Positions 1-11,079 of a stretch of DNA of 64,000 nucleotides are shown piece after piece (position 1 is the first letter of the stretch; each line of letters opens with the position of its first letter). A program made the translations under genes and the position numbers. The DNA is from Pseudomonadota bacterium. Its GTDB lineage: Bacteria; Pseudomonadota; Alphaproteobacteria; Azospirillales; Azospirillaceae. The notes beneath the pieces were generated by a model. That model did not search any database, was not told the origin of the DNA, and saw only the letters and a list, made by a program, of their open reading frames with translations. The DNA lies in NCBI GenBank assembly GCA_023411035.1, contig JAEYPE010000197.1, positions 10,954 to 74,953 on the forward strand. Reading direction: 5' to 3'.

Positions 1-1412
1 CGCGCGTCGCCCGCATAGGCGGCGGCCCCGCCGAGCCGTTCCCCGCCGAGCCGTTCATAGAGGGTCAGCACACCCGGCGGCAGGCCGGTCCCACCCGCTT
101 CGCCGTTGCTGAGGCGCAGCGCGGCCAGCGGATGACGCGGATGGGTGTCGGGCTGGTAGAGCGACAGCCGCTCCGCCGGGATGGCGCGGGCGACGATGGG
201 CATCATCAGCGTGCCGCCGTTCGCCAGGGTCACCGGCTGCGGGTAGCGGAACAGCACCTGGGCCGTGGCCTCCGTGCTTTCGGCGGGGGTGGTCTCCGCC
301 GCGCGCTGGGGCATCGACCCGGCGAAGGGGGCGCTCATGGCCGGCGCGGGGGAGGGGGGAGGCGGGACGGCCATGGCGGCCGGCGCACCGGCCTCCGCCG
401 CGGCGCGGGCGCGATTCGCCGGCTCCGCGGCCTTCGCCAGCATGTCGGCGGCGACGGCGCCCTCGTCGGGCATGGGCAGGACGCGGCCCAGCACCTCCAC
501 CGGCACCTCCGGACGGTTCACGAAATAGGCGGAATAGAGCGCTTGCCGGAAGGTGACCGGGTTGCCGGAGGCCACCGACAGTTCCACCCCCTTCCAATCG
601 TCGCCGCTGAGGTTTTCCAGAACAGCCCAGCCCTGGAGATCGCCCGTGCCGCCCGCGTTGCCCTTCGCCGATTCGGGCAGGGTCAGACGGTAGGTGGCCT
701 TCCACAGCGGCGCGGCGACCACATAGGCCACCCGCACCGTGCGCTCCGCACCCGCGTCGGTCCCGGAACCAGCCTGCGGGGCGGTGGTGCGGATGGTCAG
801 GCGCCGCCGCTCCTTGCCCGCCGTCCCGGCGATGGCGGCCAGGGCCGAGTCGAGCTGCGCCTGCACCCGCGGGTCGGCGAAGCGCAGGCTGTCGGTCTCC
901 TCCAGCAGAAGCTGACGCAAGCCGTCCGCCGTCATCAGGCTGACGCGGTGGCGGGTCACGGTGCCGCCGCCGTTGGGAAGCTGGGTATACTCCTCCGTCA
1001 CCGAGAGCAGCCGGCCCGACACCTCGCGGGAGCCGGTGGTCCGCACCTCCGCCCCCTTCATGGCGTTCAGCAGTGCGGTGGGGGAGGCGAGGTCATCTGG
1101 CGTGAAGGGCAGTTCGCGGAAGGCGGCTTCCAGCGGCTCCTGTCCCGGCAGGTCCACCGTGCCGATGCCGCCCCGGTCGTCGTAGACCACGATGCTTTTC
1201 AGCACGTCGTCCACCTGATCGCGGCGCACCTCCAGGGTCAGCGCCGCGTCGCCGGTGACGCGCGCCTCATGTTCGAAATAGCCCACACCGCCGGTGGACA
1301 GCAGCACCCGCTTCAGCGCCAGTGCTCCCGGCGGCTGGTCCGCTGCCAGGGCAGGCGCGGCCAGCAGCGGCACGGCGAGGGTGAAGAGGGCGGCTTTCGT
1401 GATCCCGGACAT
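1..1412 (-). CDS. DUF4139 domain protein, secreted (3' end outside window)
   Basis: The gene reads leftward off the window edge; 470 codons are visible. An ATG at 1412-1410 follows a GGGAGAAA Shine-Dalgarno. Residues 1-23 form a Sec signal peptide with an APALA cleavage site. The N-terminal part reads LKRVLLSTGGVGYFEHEA, followed by the conserved strand-rich segments of the DUF4139 (mucoidy-inhibitor-A-like) family, including VRVAYVVAAPLWKATYRL and GWAVLENLSGDDWKGVELS. A proline/alanine-rich low-complexity stretch lies near residues 345-375. Members are periplasmic or outer-surface proteins without an established enzymatic activity. A 15-bp in-frame tandem duplication (27-56) doubles ERLGG near the visible end. 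The family call is firm; the role is unknown. Confidence 0.8.
   Translation of the reverse strand, partial: MSGITKAALFTLAVPLLAAPALAADQPPGALALKRVLLSTGGVGYFEHEARVTGDAALTLEVRRDQVDDVLKSIVVYDDRGGIGTVDLPGQEPLEAAFRELPFTPDDLASPTALLNAMKGAEVRTTGSREVSGRLLSVTEEYTQLPNGGGTVTRHRVSLMTADGLRQLLLEETDSLRFADPRVQAQLDSALAAIAGTAGKERRRLTIRTTAPQAGSGTDAGAERTVRVAYVVAAPLWKATYRLTLPESAKGNAGGTGDLQGWAVLENLSGDDWKGVELSVASGNPVTFRQALYSAYFVNRPEVPVEVLGRVLPMPDEGAVAADMLAKAAEPANRARAAAEAGAPAAMAVPPPPSPAPAMSAPFAGSMPQRAAETTPAESTEATAQVLFRYPQPVTLANGGTLMMPIVARAIPAERLSLYQPDTHPRHPLAALRLSNGEAGGTGLPPGVLTLYERLGGERLGGAAAYAGDA
27..56. repeat. 15-bp tandem duplication, two exact copies
   Basis: The unit cccgccgagccgttc occurs at 27-41 and again at 42-56. 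It lies in frame inside the DUF4139 gene and duplicates five residues. It looks like a recent slippage event. Confidence 0.9.
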
Positions 1413-1628
1413 GCGGGTTTCTCCCGTTATGGACGACAGGGCGTTCTCAGCCCGGTTTACGCTTTCATTTGGGAAGGATTTGGGCAGCCGGAAAGGACGG
1501 GACCGCGCCGAGATGCCGCGGTGACGCTGCACGCGGGGGTTTGTGCGGGCCGGGTCTTCTGTGACATAAGGGTGTCAAGTCTGCTCCGCTGAAAATGCGG
1601 GAGGCAAACAATATGGGGAAGGAGCGCC

Positions 1629-2042
1629 ATGGACCACAGCGGGATCGCAGCCGAAAGCGGGGCCGATGGCCTGTTCGGTGGCTGGCGGGGAGGCTGCGCG
1701 CGCGCCCTGGTGGGCGGAATGGCGGGCGGGGCGGAACGGCGGTGGGTGTTCGTTCCCGGCACCTTCGGCTTCGATGCGGAGCGTCGGGTCATGGCCGGCG
1801 ACGTGGAGGAGCAGGCGCGCCAGACCCTGCGCAACATCAGCAGGACGCTGCGGAAGTCGGACGCCGATCTGTCGAACGTGGTGCGGATGCGGGTCTATCT
1901 GGCGGATGCCGCCGACTTTCCTCGGGTCCAGCCGATCCTGGCGGAGCAGTTCCGCGACAGCCCGCCCGCCGGAACGACCATCGTCTGCCCCCTGGCCGAT
2001 CCGCGCATGAAGATCGAGATCGAGGTGACCGCCCGCTGTTGA
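1629..2042 (+). CDS. RidA/YjgF-family protein (atypical, catalytic Arg not seen)
   Basis: A 137-residue protein with a single Rid fold. Recognisable pieces are VFVPGTFGFD (residues 41-50), the helix EEQARQTLRNISRTL (60-74), SNVVRMRVYLAD (82-93) and the closing KIEIEVTAR (128-136). In imine-hydrolysing RidA proteins an arginine follows the PA of the segment before the last strand. Here that place reads PPAGTTIVC (112-120) with no arginine, so the classical 2-aminoacrylate deaminase activity is doubtful and a divergent Rid subgroup is more likely. An extra 30-residue N-terminus precedes the domain. GGGGAAGGAGCGCC precedes the ATG. It stands alone, converging on the small gene at 2203-2388. Confidence 0.75.
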   Translation: MDHSGIAAESGADGLFGGWRGGCARALVGGMAGGAERRWVFVPGTFGFDAERRVMAGDVEEQARQTLRNISRTLRKSDADLSNVVRMRVYLADAADFPRVQPILAEQFRDSPPAGTTIVCPLADPRMKIEIEVTARC

Positions 2043-2202
2043 GCGGTTTTGCGCGTCTACCGTTCGTTCCGCCGGGAGCCGTTCCGCCGGCACGCGCCTT
2101 GCCGCCGGCGCTCGCACAGCCAGCGTTTCATCATGACCGGCCACAGGCTGTGGCTCTCCCGCTGCAGGCCCTGTCTTTCCGCTGTGATGGAAGCGGCGCG
2201 GT

Positions 2203-2388
2203 TCATGCGTCGCCAACCAGCGTGCGCGCCGATTCGATGTGGCGGCGGGCTTCGGTCAGAAGCGCGCGGTGCTGGACCAGCGCCTCGCGGATCGGCAGGC
2301 GGCTGTTGTAGACACGCATCTCGTTCAGCAGACGGTCGGCGCGGTCGAGATGGGCCATCCGTTCCAGGCTTTGATCGAGCAAAGACAT
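2203..2388 (-). CDS. small unknown helical protein (61 aa)
   Basis: The ATG at 2388-2386 has an ideal AGGAGAAAGCC leader, which favours it over an upstream in-frame start 36 bases further out. The predicted protein begins MSLLDQSLERMAHLDRAD and is rich in charged and leucine residues, consistent with a short two-helix protein. It has no cysteine, no signal peptide and no membrane segment. It lies back-to-back with the response regulator at 2619, separated by 230 bp that could hold divergent promoters. I do not recognise a family. The good ribosome site is the main reason to call it a gene. Confidence 0.55.
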   Translation of the reverse strand: MSLLDQSLERMAHLDRADRLLNEMRVYNSRLPIREALVQHRALLTEARRHIESARTLVGDA

Positions 2389-2618
2389 TGGCTTTCTCCT
2401 CTTTTGCGGTCTTTGGCCTTTCACTTCGCGGTTAAGAGGAATAAACCATTCTCCGATGACGTTACGATTTCAGGGAACAGGCATTTTCGTTTCGATCGCG
2501 GAGCATGATGTTTCAGCCGATTCACCCATCAGTCCTGGAGCGAGTGCCTGTTACGGACTTGTAACCGATTGCGTGTACCCACGGGTGTGAGCTATGAAAG
2601 GAGCGGGAGGTCAAGGCC

Positions 2619-3332
2619 ATGCACATTCTCGCGGTCGATGATGACGAGCCGGTGCGCGAACTTCTCGAGTCCTATCTGGTCTCGGAAGGCTATCGCGTGA
2701 CCACCGCACCGGATACGGCCGCGGCGAAGAAGGCGTTGGAAGGCGATCCTGTCGATCTGGTGGTCTGCGACCTGCGGCTTCCGGACGGCGACGGGCTGGG
2801 GCTGGTCCGCCAGATCCGCACCGAGTCGCATATTCCCGTCATTATCCTGTCGTCGAAGGACCAGGACGTGGACCGCATCGTCGGGCTGGAACTGGGTGCC
2901 GACGACTATCTGACCAAGCCCTTCAACCCGCGGGAATTGCTGGCCCGCATCAAGGCCGTGCTGCGCCGCGTCTCCGGCGAGGGACGGCCCCCGCGCAGCC
3001 CCGACGAACTGCGCGCCGTCGTGCAGTTCGCCAATTGGGAACTGGACCTGACCGCCCAGCGCCTGCGCAGCCAGGACGGACGCGAGGTGGAACTGACCAA
3101 GGCGGAGTTCGGCCTGCTGGCCGCCTTCGTGAAGCGCCCGCAGCGCGTTCTGACCCGCGACCAGCTTCTGGACCTGACCCGCGCCGACGGTGCGGAGGTG
3201 TTCGACCGCTCCATCGACGTGCTGATCCTGCGCCTGCGCCGCAAGATCGAGGCGAATCCGAAGGAGCCGCGCATCATCAAGACCGAACGCGGCGCCGGCT
3301 ATGTCTTCGACGCCAAGGTGAAGACGGTCTGA
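2619..3332 (+). CDS. OmpR/PhoB-family response regulator (orphan)
   Basis: A 237-residue two-domain regulator. The receiver domain (1-120) has the acidic pocket DDD at 7-9, the phospho-acceptor D51 in VVCDLRLPDGDG, hydroxyl residues S78/S79 and the conserved K100 in LTKPF. The C-terminal winged helix (about 130-233) has the typical LTKAEFGLLAAF and RSIDVLILRLRRKIE recognition-helix region and closes with IKTERGAGYVF. Its partner histidine kinase is not in the neighbourhood, so target genes and signal are unknown. AAAGGAG and GGAGG motifs precede the ATG. Neither flanking gene forms an obvious operon with it. Confidence 0.92.
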   Translation: MHILAVDDDEPVRELLESYLVSEGYRVTTAPDTAAAKKALEGDPVDLVVCDLRLPDGDGLGLVRQIRTESHIPVIILSSKDQDVDRIVGLELGADDYLTKPFNPRELLARIKAVLRRVSGEGRPPRSPDELRAVVQFANWELDLTAQRLRSQDGREVELTKAEFGLLAAFVKRPQRVLTRDQLLDLTRADGAEVFDRSIDVLILRLRRKIEANPKEPRIIKTERGAGYVFDAKVKTV

Positions 3333-3419
3333 AGACCTGCGGTTGGCCGGTCGGCGGCTGGACGGAACCTTCGGCGCGCGTTAGCCTCTCCGGACAAGCA
3401 GAACCGGGAGGAAGCGCGG

Positions 3420-4022
3420 ATGGCCGAACCCATCGATTTCTATTTCGACTTCGCCTCGCCCTACGGCTATTTCGCCAGCCGCCGCATCGAGGAATTGGCT
3501 GCGGCGCATGGCCGTACCGTCACGTGGCGCCCGATTCTCCTCGGCGCCGTCTTCAGGGTGACGGGAATGAAACCGAATCTCCAGCAGCCGTTGCGCGGCG
3601 AATATCTGGTCCATGACGTGGGCCGGATCGCCCGGCTGACCAAGGCGCCCTTCACCTATCCAGACTCCGCCCCGGCCAACAGCGTCGCCGCCTCGCGCGC
3701 CTTCTACTGGCTGACCGACGAGCACCCCGAGCAGGCGAAGCTGCTGGCCCGCACCCTCTACCACGCCCATTGGGGGGAGGGACGCGACATCGGACCCGCC
3801 GAAACGGTGGTGGAGATTGCGGGCACGCTCGGTCACGACCGCGCGGCGGTGGCCGCCGCCCTTCAGGACCAGACCGTCAAGGACCGCCTGCGCGCCGAGA
3901 ACGACGCCGCGGTGGACCGCGGCGTCTTCGGGTCCCCCTTCGTCATCGTGGACGACGAACCTTTCTGGGGCTGGGACCGGCTGGACATGGTGGACCGCTG
4001 GCTGGCCACGGGTGGCTGGTGA
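3420..4022 (+). CDS. 2-hydroxychromene-2-carboxylate isomerase-like (DsbA/GST-kappa fold)
   Basis: A 200-residue single-domain protein. The N-terminus IDFYFDFASPYGYFASRRIE is the hallmark of the HCCA isomerase/GST-kappa branch of the DsbA-like thioredoxin fold, with the likely glutathione-activating serine at S13. The late segment GVFGSPFVIVDDEPFWGWDRLDMV is the conserved active-site lid and C-terminus of this group. In NahD-type enzymes it isomerises 2-hydroxychromene-2-carboxylate in naphthalene breakdown. No ring-cleavage pathway genes are nearby, so the physiological substrate is probably a different glutathione-dependent reaction. GGGAGGAAGCGCGG precedes the ATG. It stands alone and converges on ccoG. 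Confidence 0.85.
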   Translation: MAEPIDFYFDFASPYGYFASRRIEELAAAHGRTVTWRPILLGAVFRVTGMKPNLQQPLRGEYLVHDVGRIARLTKAPFTYPDSAPANSVAASRAFYWLTDEHPEQAKLLARTLYHAHWGEGRDIGPAETVVEIAGTLGHDRAAVAAALQDQTVKDRLRAENDAAVDRGVFGSPFVIVDDEPFWGWDRLDMVDRWLATGGW

Positions 4023-4068
4023 GGCGGTGGCGCCGTAAGGCGGGCGCCACCGTCCGCTCTGACGCGGA

Positions 4069-5538
4069 TCAGGGCGCCAGGAACACCGTCTCCGCCTGAT
4101 GGACCGTCCCGTCGGACAGGCGGGTCAGGGTGAGGGTCAGCGGCGTGGAGCCGGACGCCGCCGCACCCGCCGGGGCACGCACATGGACGCGGTGGGTCTG
4201 CACCGTGTCCGGTTCGGCGCCGAGCACCGGCGCCGAACCATCGGCATTCCCGCCGCCGGCCGCCGTCACCATGGCCCCGCCGGGACCCGAAACGGTCAGA
4301 CGGTAGCCCTGCGGCGCGCGGGTCATGTTGGAGATCTTGACCGTGTAGCTGTTCTGGACGGCCCCGTCGGACAGGGTGACGTAGAGGGGCGCCCGGTCGC
4401 GCAGGACGGACACGTCCACCGTCGGCTCCAGCAGCACGCCGATCGTCATCATCCCGCCGACCACCAGCATCATCAGCGAATAGATGATGGTGCGGGGACG
4501 GAACAGGCGATAGGGCTCCGGCTGGCAGGTCACCGCCTTGGCGGATTGTGCGGCCTGGGTGTCGTAGCGGATCAGGCCGCCGGGGCGCCCGATGCGGCCC
4601 ATCACGTCGTCGCAGGCGTCGATGCACAGGCCGCAGCTGATGCAATCCATCTGAAGGCCGTCGCGGATGTCGATCCCGGTCGGGCAGACCTGGACGCACG
4701 CCTTGCAGTCGATGCAGTCGCCCAACCCCGCGGCGGACCGTTCCGCCCAGCTCTGGTCCTTGCGCAGCGGCGCCCGCCCGTCGCCGCGCCAGTCCTGATA
4801 GGTGACGGTGAGGCTTTCCTCGTCCAGCAGCGCCGCCTGGATGCGCGGCCAGGGGCAGACATAGACGCACATCTGCTCCCGCATGAAGCCGGCCATGGCG
4901 TAGGTGCAGGCGGTCATGAACAGAATCCAGCCGGTCGCCACCGGCCCCGGCTGGAACCGCAGCAGGTCCGCGGCGTAGCCCGGCGCGTCCACGAAATAGA
5001 GGATGGCGGAAGCTCCGGTGACCAGTGCGATCAGCAGCCAGACCGCGTGCTTGGCCGTCTTCTTCGCCAGCCAACCGGCGTTGCGCGGGCCGTTGTCCAG
5101 CCGGATGCGGGCGCCGCGGTCGCCCTCGATCCACTCCTCCACCTTCACATAAAGGTCGGCCCACACCGTTTGCGGACAGGTGTAGCCGCACCAGACGCGC
5201 CCCGCGAGCGCGGTCGCCAGGAACAACCCGACCGCCGCCAGGATCATCGCACCCGTCAGGTAGTAGATGTGCTGCGGCCAGAGTTCGAGGGCGAACAGGT
5301 AGAATCGCTGGCTTTCCAGATCGAACAGGACCGCCTGATCGGGCAGGCCAAGGCCGCGGTCCCAGCGCAGCCAGGGCAGCAGCGCGAAAAGCGCCAGCAA
5401 TGCCACCATCAGCGCCGACTTGATGCGCCGGAACCGGCCACGGGCGGCCTTCGGGTAGATCTTCCGGTGCGTTGCGTAGAGCGGAGCCGGTGCGGAGGGC
5501 GGCGGGGGGAGGGTGGACGAGCGGGCAAGATTCTGCAT
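4069..5538 (-). CDS. ccoG: cytochrome c oxidase accessory protein CcoG (FixG-like)
   Basis: A 489-residue membrane ferredoxin-like protein. I chose the ATG at 5538 because GAGG lies seven bases upstream; an in-frame start at 5568 would add ten residues. It has several membrane segments, a WCGYTCPQ motif (116-123), MCVYVCPW (223-230), and two ferredoxin-type [4Fe-4S] clusters, CIDCKACVQVCP (275-286) and CISCGLCIDAC (299-309). The C-terminal third is the Ig-like FixG domain. CcoG family proteins reduce copper during assembly of cbb3-type oxidase. The ccoNOQP and ccoIS genes are not in the window, so this copy is separated from its usual operon. A near-consensus FNR/FixK box lies about 100 bp upstream. 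Confidence 0.93.
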   Translation of the reverse strand: MQNLARSSTLPPPPSAPAPLYATHRKIYPKAARGRFRRIKSALMVALLALFALLPWLRWDRGLGLPDQAVLFDLESQRFYLFALELWPQHIYYLTGAMILAAVGLFLATALAGRVWCGYTCPQTVWADLYVKVEEWIEGDRGARIRLDNGPRNAGWLAKKTAKHAVWLLIALVTGASAILYFVDAPGYAADLLRFQPGPVATGWILFMTACTYAMAGFMREQMCVYVCPWPRIQAALLDEESLTVTYQDWRGDGRAPLRKDQSWAERSAAGLGDCIDCKACVQVCPTGIDIRDGLQMDCISCGLCIDACDDVMGRIGRPGGLIRYDTQAAQSAKAVTCQPEPYRLFRPRTIIYSLMMLVVGGMMTIGVLLEPTVDVSVLRDRAPLYVTLSDGAVQNSYTVKISNMTRAPQGYRLTVSGPGGAMVTAAGGGNADGSAPVLGAEPDTVQTHRVHVRAPAGAAASGSTPLTLTLTRLSDGTVHQAETVFLAP

Positions 5539-5607
5539 GGCGTGCCTCTGCGCAAACATCCGGACCACCGGAGCGGCGGCCTGTGGCGTGGCGCGGAGTG
5601 TATGCCG

Positions 5608-5646
5608 TCAATCATCCCGCTCGCAAGCATGATTGATTGCATTCAA
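5608..5646. promoter_or_regulatory. FNR/FixK-like box and nested inverted repeat upstream of ccoG
   Basis: At 5633-5646 the sequence TTGATTGCATTCAA matches the Crp/Fnr consensus TTGAT-N4-ATCAA at nine of ten positions. It overlaps a perfect inverted repeat, TCAATCAT (5608-5615) and ATGATTGA (5629-5636), with a 13-nt spacer. Both lie between the MocR gene and ccoG, about 70-110 bp upstream of the ccoG start. Oxygen-responsive control of ccoG by an Fnr/FixK protein is well known in related bacteria; here it is inferred from the motif only. Confidence 0.45.
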
Positions 5647-5729
5647 TGAAAGATGTTGTATGGAAGAACGCCGAGATTTTCGCCCCGCTCCCATCAATGC
5701 GACGATTTGAAGCAGATGATTGATGGGAT

Positions 5730-7172
5730 TCAGATGATGACGCCCGCGGCGGCGGGGGGCAGGACCAGGGCGTCGGCCAGAATCTCCAGCGCGCGGCGGG
5801 TTTCGGCGCGGTCCAGCGGCGCGCCCAGGCAGAAGCGCAGGGCCGCGGGCACGTCCGGCGTGGTGGCGAAGGCGTCGGCGGCCACCGCGGAAATGCCCTG
5901 GCTGCGCAGATGGGCGGTGAACTCCCCGCCGATCCAGCCGTCCGGCATGGTCAGCCAGAGATGGAAGGCTTCCCGCTTGGTGACGATGCGGTCCGCCGGC
6001 AGGAGCGATTCGGCGAGCGCGCGGCGGGCCATGGCCTCCGCCCGGATGGCGTCGCGCGCGGCCTCCGCGGTGCCATCGGCGATCCACAGCCGGGCGATGG
6101 CGGCGGACAGGGGGGAGGCGATCAGGGTGGTCGCCCGCTGCGCCGCCGCCACCCGGCGGGCCTGCCGGGCGTCCGGCGCGGCCACATAGGCGATGCGCAG
6201 CGCCGGGGACACGCATTTGGCGAGGCCGGCGACGTGATAGGTGAGGTCCGGGGCGAAGGCGGCCAGCGGCGGCGATGACCGTTCGGGCAGCGGGCCGTAG
6301 ATGTCGTCCTCGATGATCGGGACGCCGAACTCGCGCGCCGCCGCCGCGACCGCCCGCCGCCGCTCCTCCGGCATGGTCGCGGTGGTCGGGTTGTGAAAGG
6401 TCGGGATGCAGTAGAGCGCCTTGGGCCGATGCTCCGCCAGCGCGGCGCGCAGGGCGTCGGGGTCGATGCCGTCCGCGTCCATGGGCACGCCGGCCACCCG
6501 CAGCCCGAGTTGAGCCGCCGCGGCGCGGAAGCCGGGGTAGGTCAACGCCTCCGCGCAGACCGTGTCGCCGGGGCGGGCCAGCGCGGACAGCAGGGCGAGC
6601 AGGGCGGCCTGCGTGCCGGGCGCCACCAGCACCTGCTCCGGCGCGAGGCCGGGCAGGCGGTGGCGCAGCCAGTGGACCGCCGCCTCCCGGTCGTCCGGGC
6701 TGTCGGCGCCGTCCGGGTAGCGCAGCAGGTCCGGCAGCCCCTGCCCCGCCGTGGCCGTGGCGATCCCGCGGCTCATGCGGGCGGCCAGGGCGGCGGAATC
6801 CTCCGGCTGCGGCGGCTGGTTCATCGCCATGCTGACGGCGAGGGGCACCGCCCCCGCGGTGGCTTGCGGTTCCGCGACGAAGGGCGGGGGGACGAGGCCC
6901 GTCTTGCGGACGAAGGTGCCCTGGCCGACCCGCGCGTCCACCAGCCCGCGATGGCGCGCCTCCCCATAGGCGCGGCTGACGGTGGTGAAGTCGATGCCCA
7001 GCCGGTCCGCCAGCAGCCGCTGCGGCGGCAGCCGGTCGCCGGGCCTCAGCCGCCCCGCGCCGATGTCCGCCGCGATGGCGTCCGCGATGGCGAGATAGAC
7101 GGGCCGGCTGCGGTCCTCCAGGGAGGGCACCCAGTCGATTTGTTGGGAGGCGGAGGAGGAAAGCGGCGGCAT
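5730..7172 (-). CDS. MocR-type regulator (GntR wHTH + class I aminotransferase domain)
   Basis: A 480-residue fusion regulator. The ATG at 7172 has AAGGA five bases upstream; longer in-frame starts lack a ribosome site. Residues 15-90 form the GntR-type winged helix (RPVYLAIADAI, GDRLPPQRLLADRLGID, TTVSRAYGEARHRGLV, GQGTFV). The rest is a fold-type-I PLP aminotransferase-like domain with the likely PLP lysine K319 in VAGLAKCVSPALR and the IIEDDIYG motif ahead of it. MocR proteins sense PLP or amino-compound ligands and often control a neighbouring gene. Here there is no divergent enzyme gene with a clear link, so the regulon is unknown. Position upstream of ccoG on the same strand is probably coincidental. 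Confidence 0.88.
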   Translation of the reverse strand: MPPLSSSASQQIDWVPSLEDRSRPVYLAIADAIAADIGAGRLRPGDRLPPQRLLADRLGIDFTTVSRAYGEARHRGLVDARVGQGTFVRKTGLVPPPFVAEPQATAGAVPLAVSMAMNQPPQPEDSAALAARMSRGIATATAGQGLPDLLRYPDGADSPDDREAAVHWLRHRLPGLAPEQVLVAPGTQAALLALLSALARPGDTVCAEALTYPGFRAAAAQLGLRVAGVPMDADGIDPDALRAALAEHRPKALYCIPTFHNPTTATMPEERRRAVAAAAREFGVPIIEDDIYGPLPERSSPPLAAFAPDLTYHVAGLAKCVSPALRIAYVAAPDARQARRVAAAQRATTLIASPLSAAIARLWIADGTAEAARDAIRAEAMARRALAESLLPADRIVTKREAFHLWLTMPDGWIGGEFTAHLRSQGISAVAADAFATTPDVPAALRFCLGAPLDRAETRRALEILADALVLPPAAAGVII

Positions 7173-7212
7173 GGCGGTCCTTGAGGGGAGGCGGGGGCGC
7201 TCCCGTCCCGAC

Positions 7213-7241
7213 ATAAGGACCGGAATTGTATGGATTGTCAA
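7213..7241 (-). promoter_or_regulatory. candidate promoter of the MocR gene
   Basis: Reading on the minus strand, TTGACA (7241-7236) is followed after exactly 17 bp by CCTTAT (7218-7213), about 40 bp before the start codon. The -35 is perfect and the -10 weak (three of six matches), so this is tentative. Confidence 0.3.
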
Positions 7242-7345
7242 TATGCCCGCCGTATGCATCCAGGGCAATCGCGCCACGCCCGGGCGCTCTGGTGACGCTT
7301 CCGGCGCAGCCTATGTTGTGTGGAACAGGGTAGGGAGGTCGAACC

Positions 7346-7753
7346 ATGGACATCTGTCGCCACCGGATCGGGCATCTCCGGATCGGGCATCGAATGAAAT
7401 GGCAGCGGACAACGCTCGCGCTCGCTCTGCTGGCGGGGGCCTGCGCGGGCCTTCAGCCGGTGCGGCTGGCCATGCCCGAACCCGGCGCGGTGGAGGCGCT
7501 GAACCGCCTGAGCCCGGCCGGTTGCAACGGGACGGTGGCGTCCGCCCTGGCCGGCGCGGGCATCCCGATATCCGACGTGCGGAGTCTGGTCTATGGACTA
7601 ACCTACGGGTACGAGTATGTCGTGCGCTATGACGCCTGGGTTTCGCTGAAAGGCCAGCCGGGGGCGGTGGTGGTGACGATGGACGAGTCTTGCCAGCCGA
7701 TCCAGATCTACGCGCGCGGTGGCGCCCGCCTGCCCGAACGGAAAGCCGAATAG
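7346..7753 (+). CDS. small secreted or lipoprotein-like hypothetical protein
   Basis: A 135-residue product with GGGAGG seven bases before the ATG. The N-terminus is polar and contains the duplicated RIGHL/RIGH. It is followed by a hydrophobic stretch ALALLAGACAG that looks like a signal peptide, with a weak lipobox ending at the cysteine. An alternative ATG at 7394 would give a more standard signal peptide (MKWQRTTLALALLAGAC). The mature part (about 100 residues) has one further cysteine pair and a beta-rich C-terminus. No family is recognised. It is a single gene, convergent with ppc. Confidence 0.6.
   Translation: MDICRHRIGHLRIGHRMKWQRTTLALALLAGACAGLQPVRLAMPEPGAVEALNRLSPAGCNGTVASALAGAGIPISDVRSLVYGLTYGYEYVVRYDAWVSLKGQPGAVVVTMDESCQPIQIYARGGARLPERKAE
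7363..7392. repeat. 15-bp tandem duplication (14 of 15 identical)
   Basis: Units ccggatcgggcatct (7363-7377) and ccggatcgggcatcg (7378-7392) lie in frame at the N-terminus of the small secreted protein and duplicate its RIGH(L) segment. Confidence 0.85.
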
Positions 7754-7785
7754 AAAAAAGGCCACCGGGACGGTCCCCGATGGCC
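7754..7785 (-). terminator. intrinsic terminator candidate for ppc
   Basis: On the minus strand a GC-rich hairpin (GGCCATCGGGGACC / GGTCCCGGTGGCC type, 7785-7760) is followed directly by six Ts (7759-7754). It lies about 200 bp past the ppc stop codon and directly beyond the end of the converging small gene. Confidence 0.6.
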
Positions 7786-7868
7786 TGTCGAAGTCTAGGG
7801 AGGAAACGTCCAGGACGCCGCGAACCACCGCGAAACGCGGTGCACAACGCTGAACATGAAGAAGAGTG

Positions 7869-7882
7869 TACTAGTATATTAG
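7869..7882. promoter_or_regulatory. operator-like near-palindrome, copy 1 (3' of ppc)
   Basis: TACTAGTATATTAG is identical to 11037-11050 on the other side of ppc. Extended here to ACTAGTATATTAGT it is a near-perfect dyad, resembling the AT-rich operators of GntR-type regulators. The function is inferred only from dyad symmetry and exact recurrence. Confidence 0.35.
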
Positions 7883-7978
7883 TATGACAGCAAGCGTGAA
7901 GTTGGCGGTGGCGGGCGATTCCCGCCGCCGGTGTCCGCCGCTCCGCCGGTCGGACGGGACGGAGCGGCGGTTCCCGGA

Positions 7979-10801
<2,823 letters not shown>

Positions 10802-10890
10802 CGTGGGTCGCTCCGGCTGTGCGAAAGTGGGGCCGTCGAAGAGGGTCGTCATGCGACTGTAAAGCAGTTTGCTGCACCTGCTAAGGCCCT

Positions 10891-10922
10891 TTCCCCTAAT
10901 GGGAGATTCCCCTAATGGGAGA
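10891..10922. repeat. two exact tandem copies of a 16-bp dyad upstream of ppc
   Basis: TTCCCCTAATGGGAGA occurs at 10891-10906 and 10907-10922. Each copy contains the short inverted repeat TCCC/GGGA around CTAAT. They lie about 90-120 bp upstream of the ppc start and could be a tandem operator or a slippage product. Confidence 0.6.
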
Positions 10923-11036
10923 ACGGCTTCGGCTTGGTGGTGCGCGTCCGGGTCTATCACTTGGCGGAAGGACCGGCCACGGCGGCGCGGATTCCTTCCG
11001 CCATGCGGTGACGGCTGCTGTCCAGTGGCGATGTTA

Positions 11037-11050
11037 TACTAGTATATTAG
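11037..11050. promoter_or_regulatory. operator-like near-palindrome, copy 2 (5' of ppc)
   Basis: This is an exact copy of the 14-mer at 7869-7882. It lies between the sugar-acid dehydratase stop codon and ppc, about 235 bp upstream of the ppc start. It could bind a regulator of ppc. Confidence 0.35.
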
Positions 11051-11079
11051 GTACGCTGGCAAGGTTCGTGGTCCGCTCA

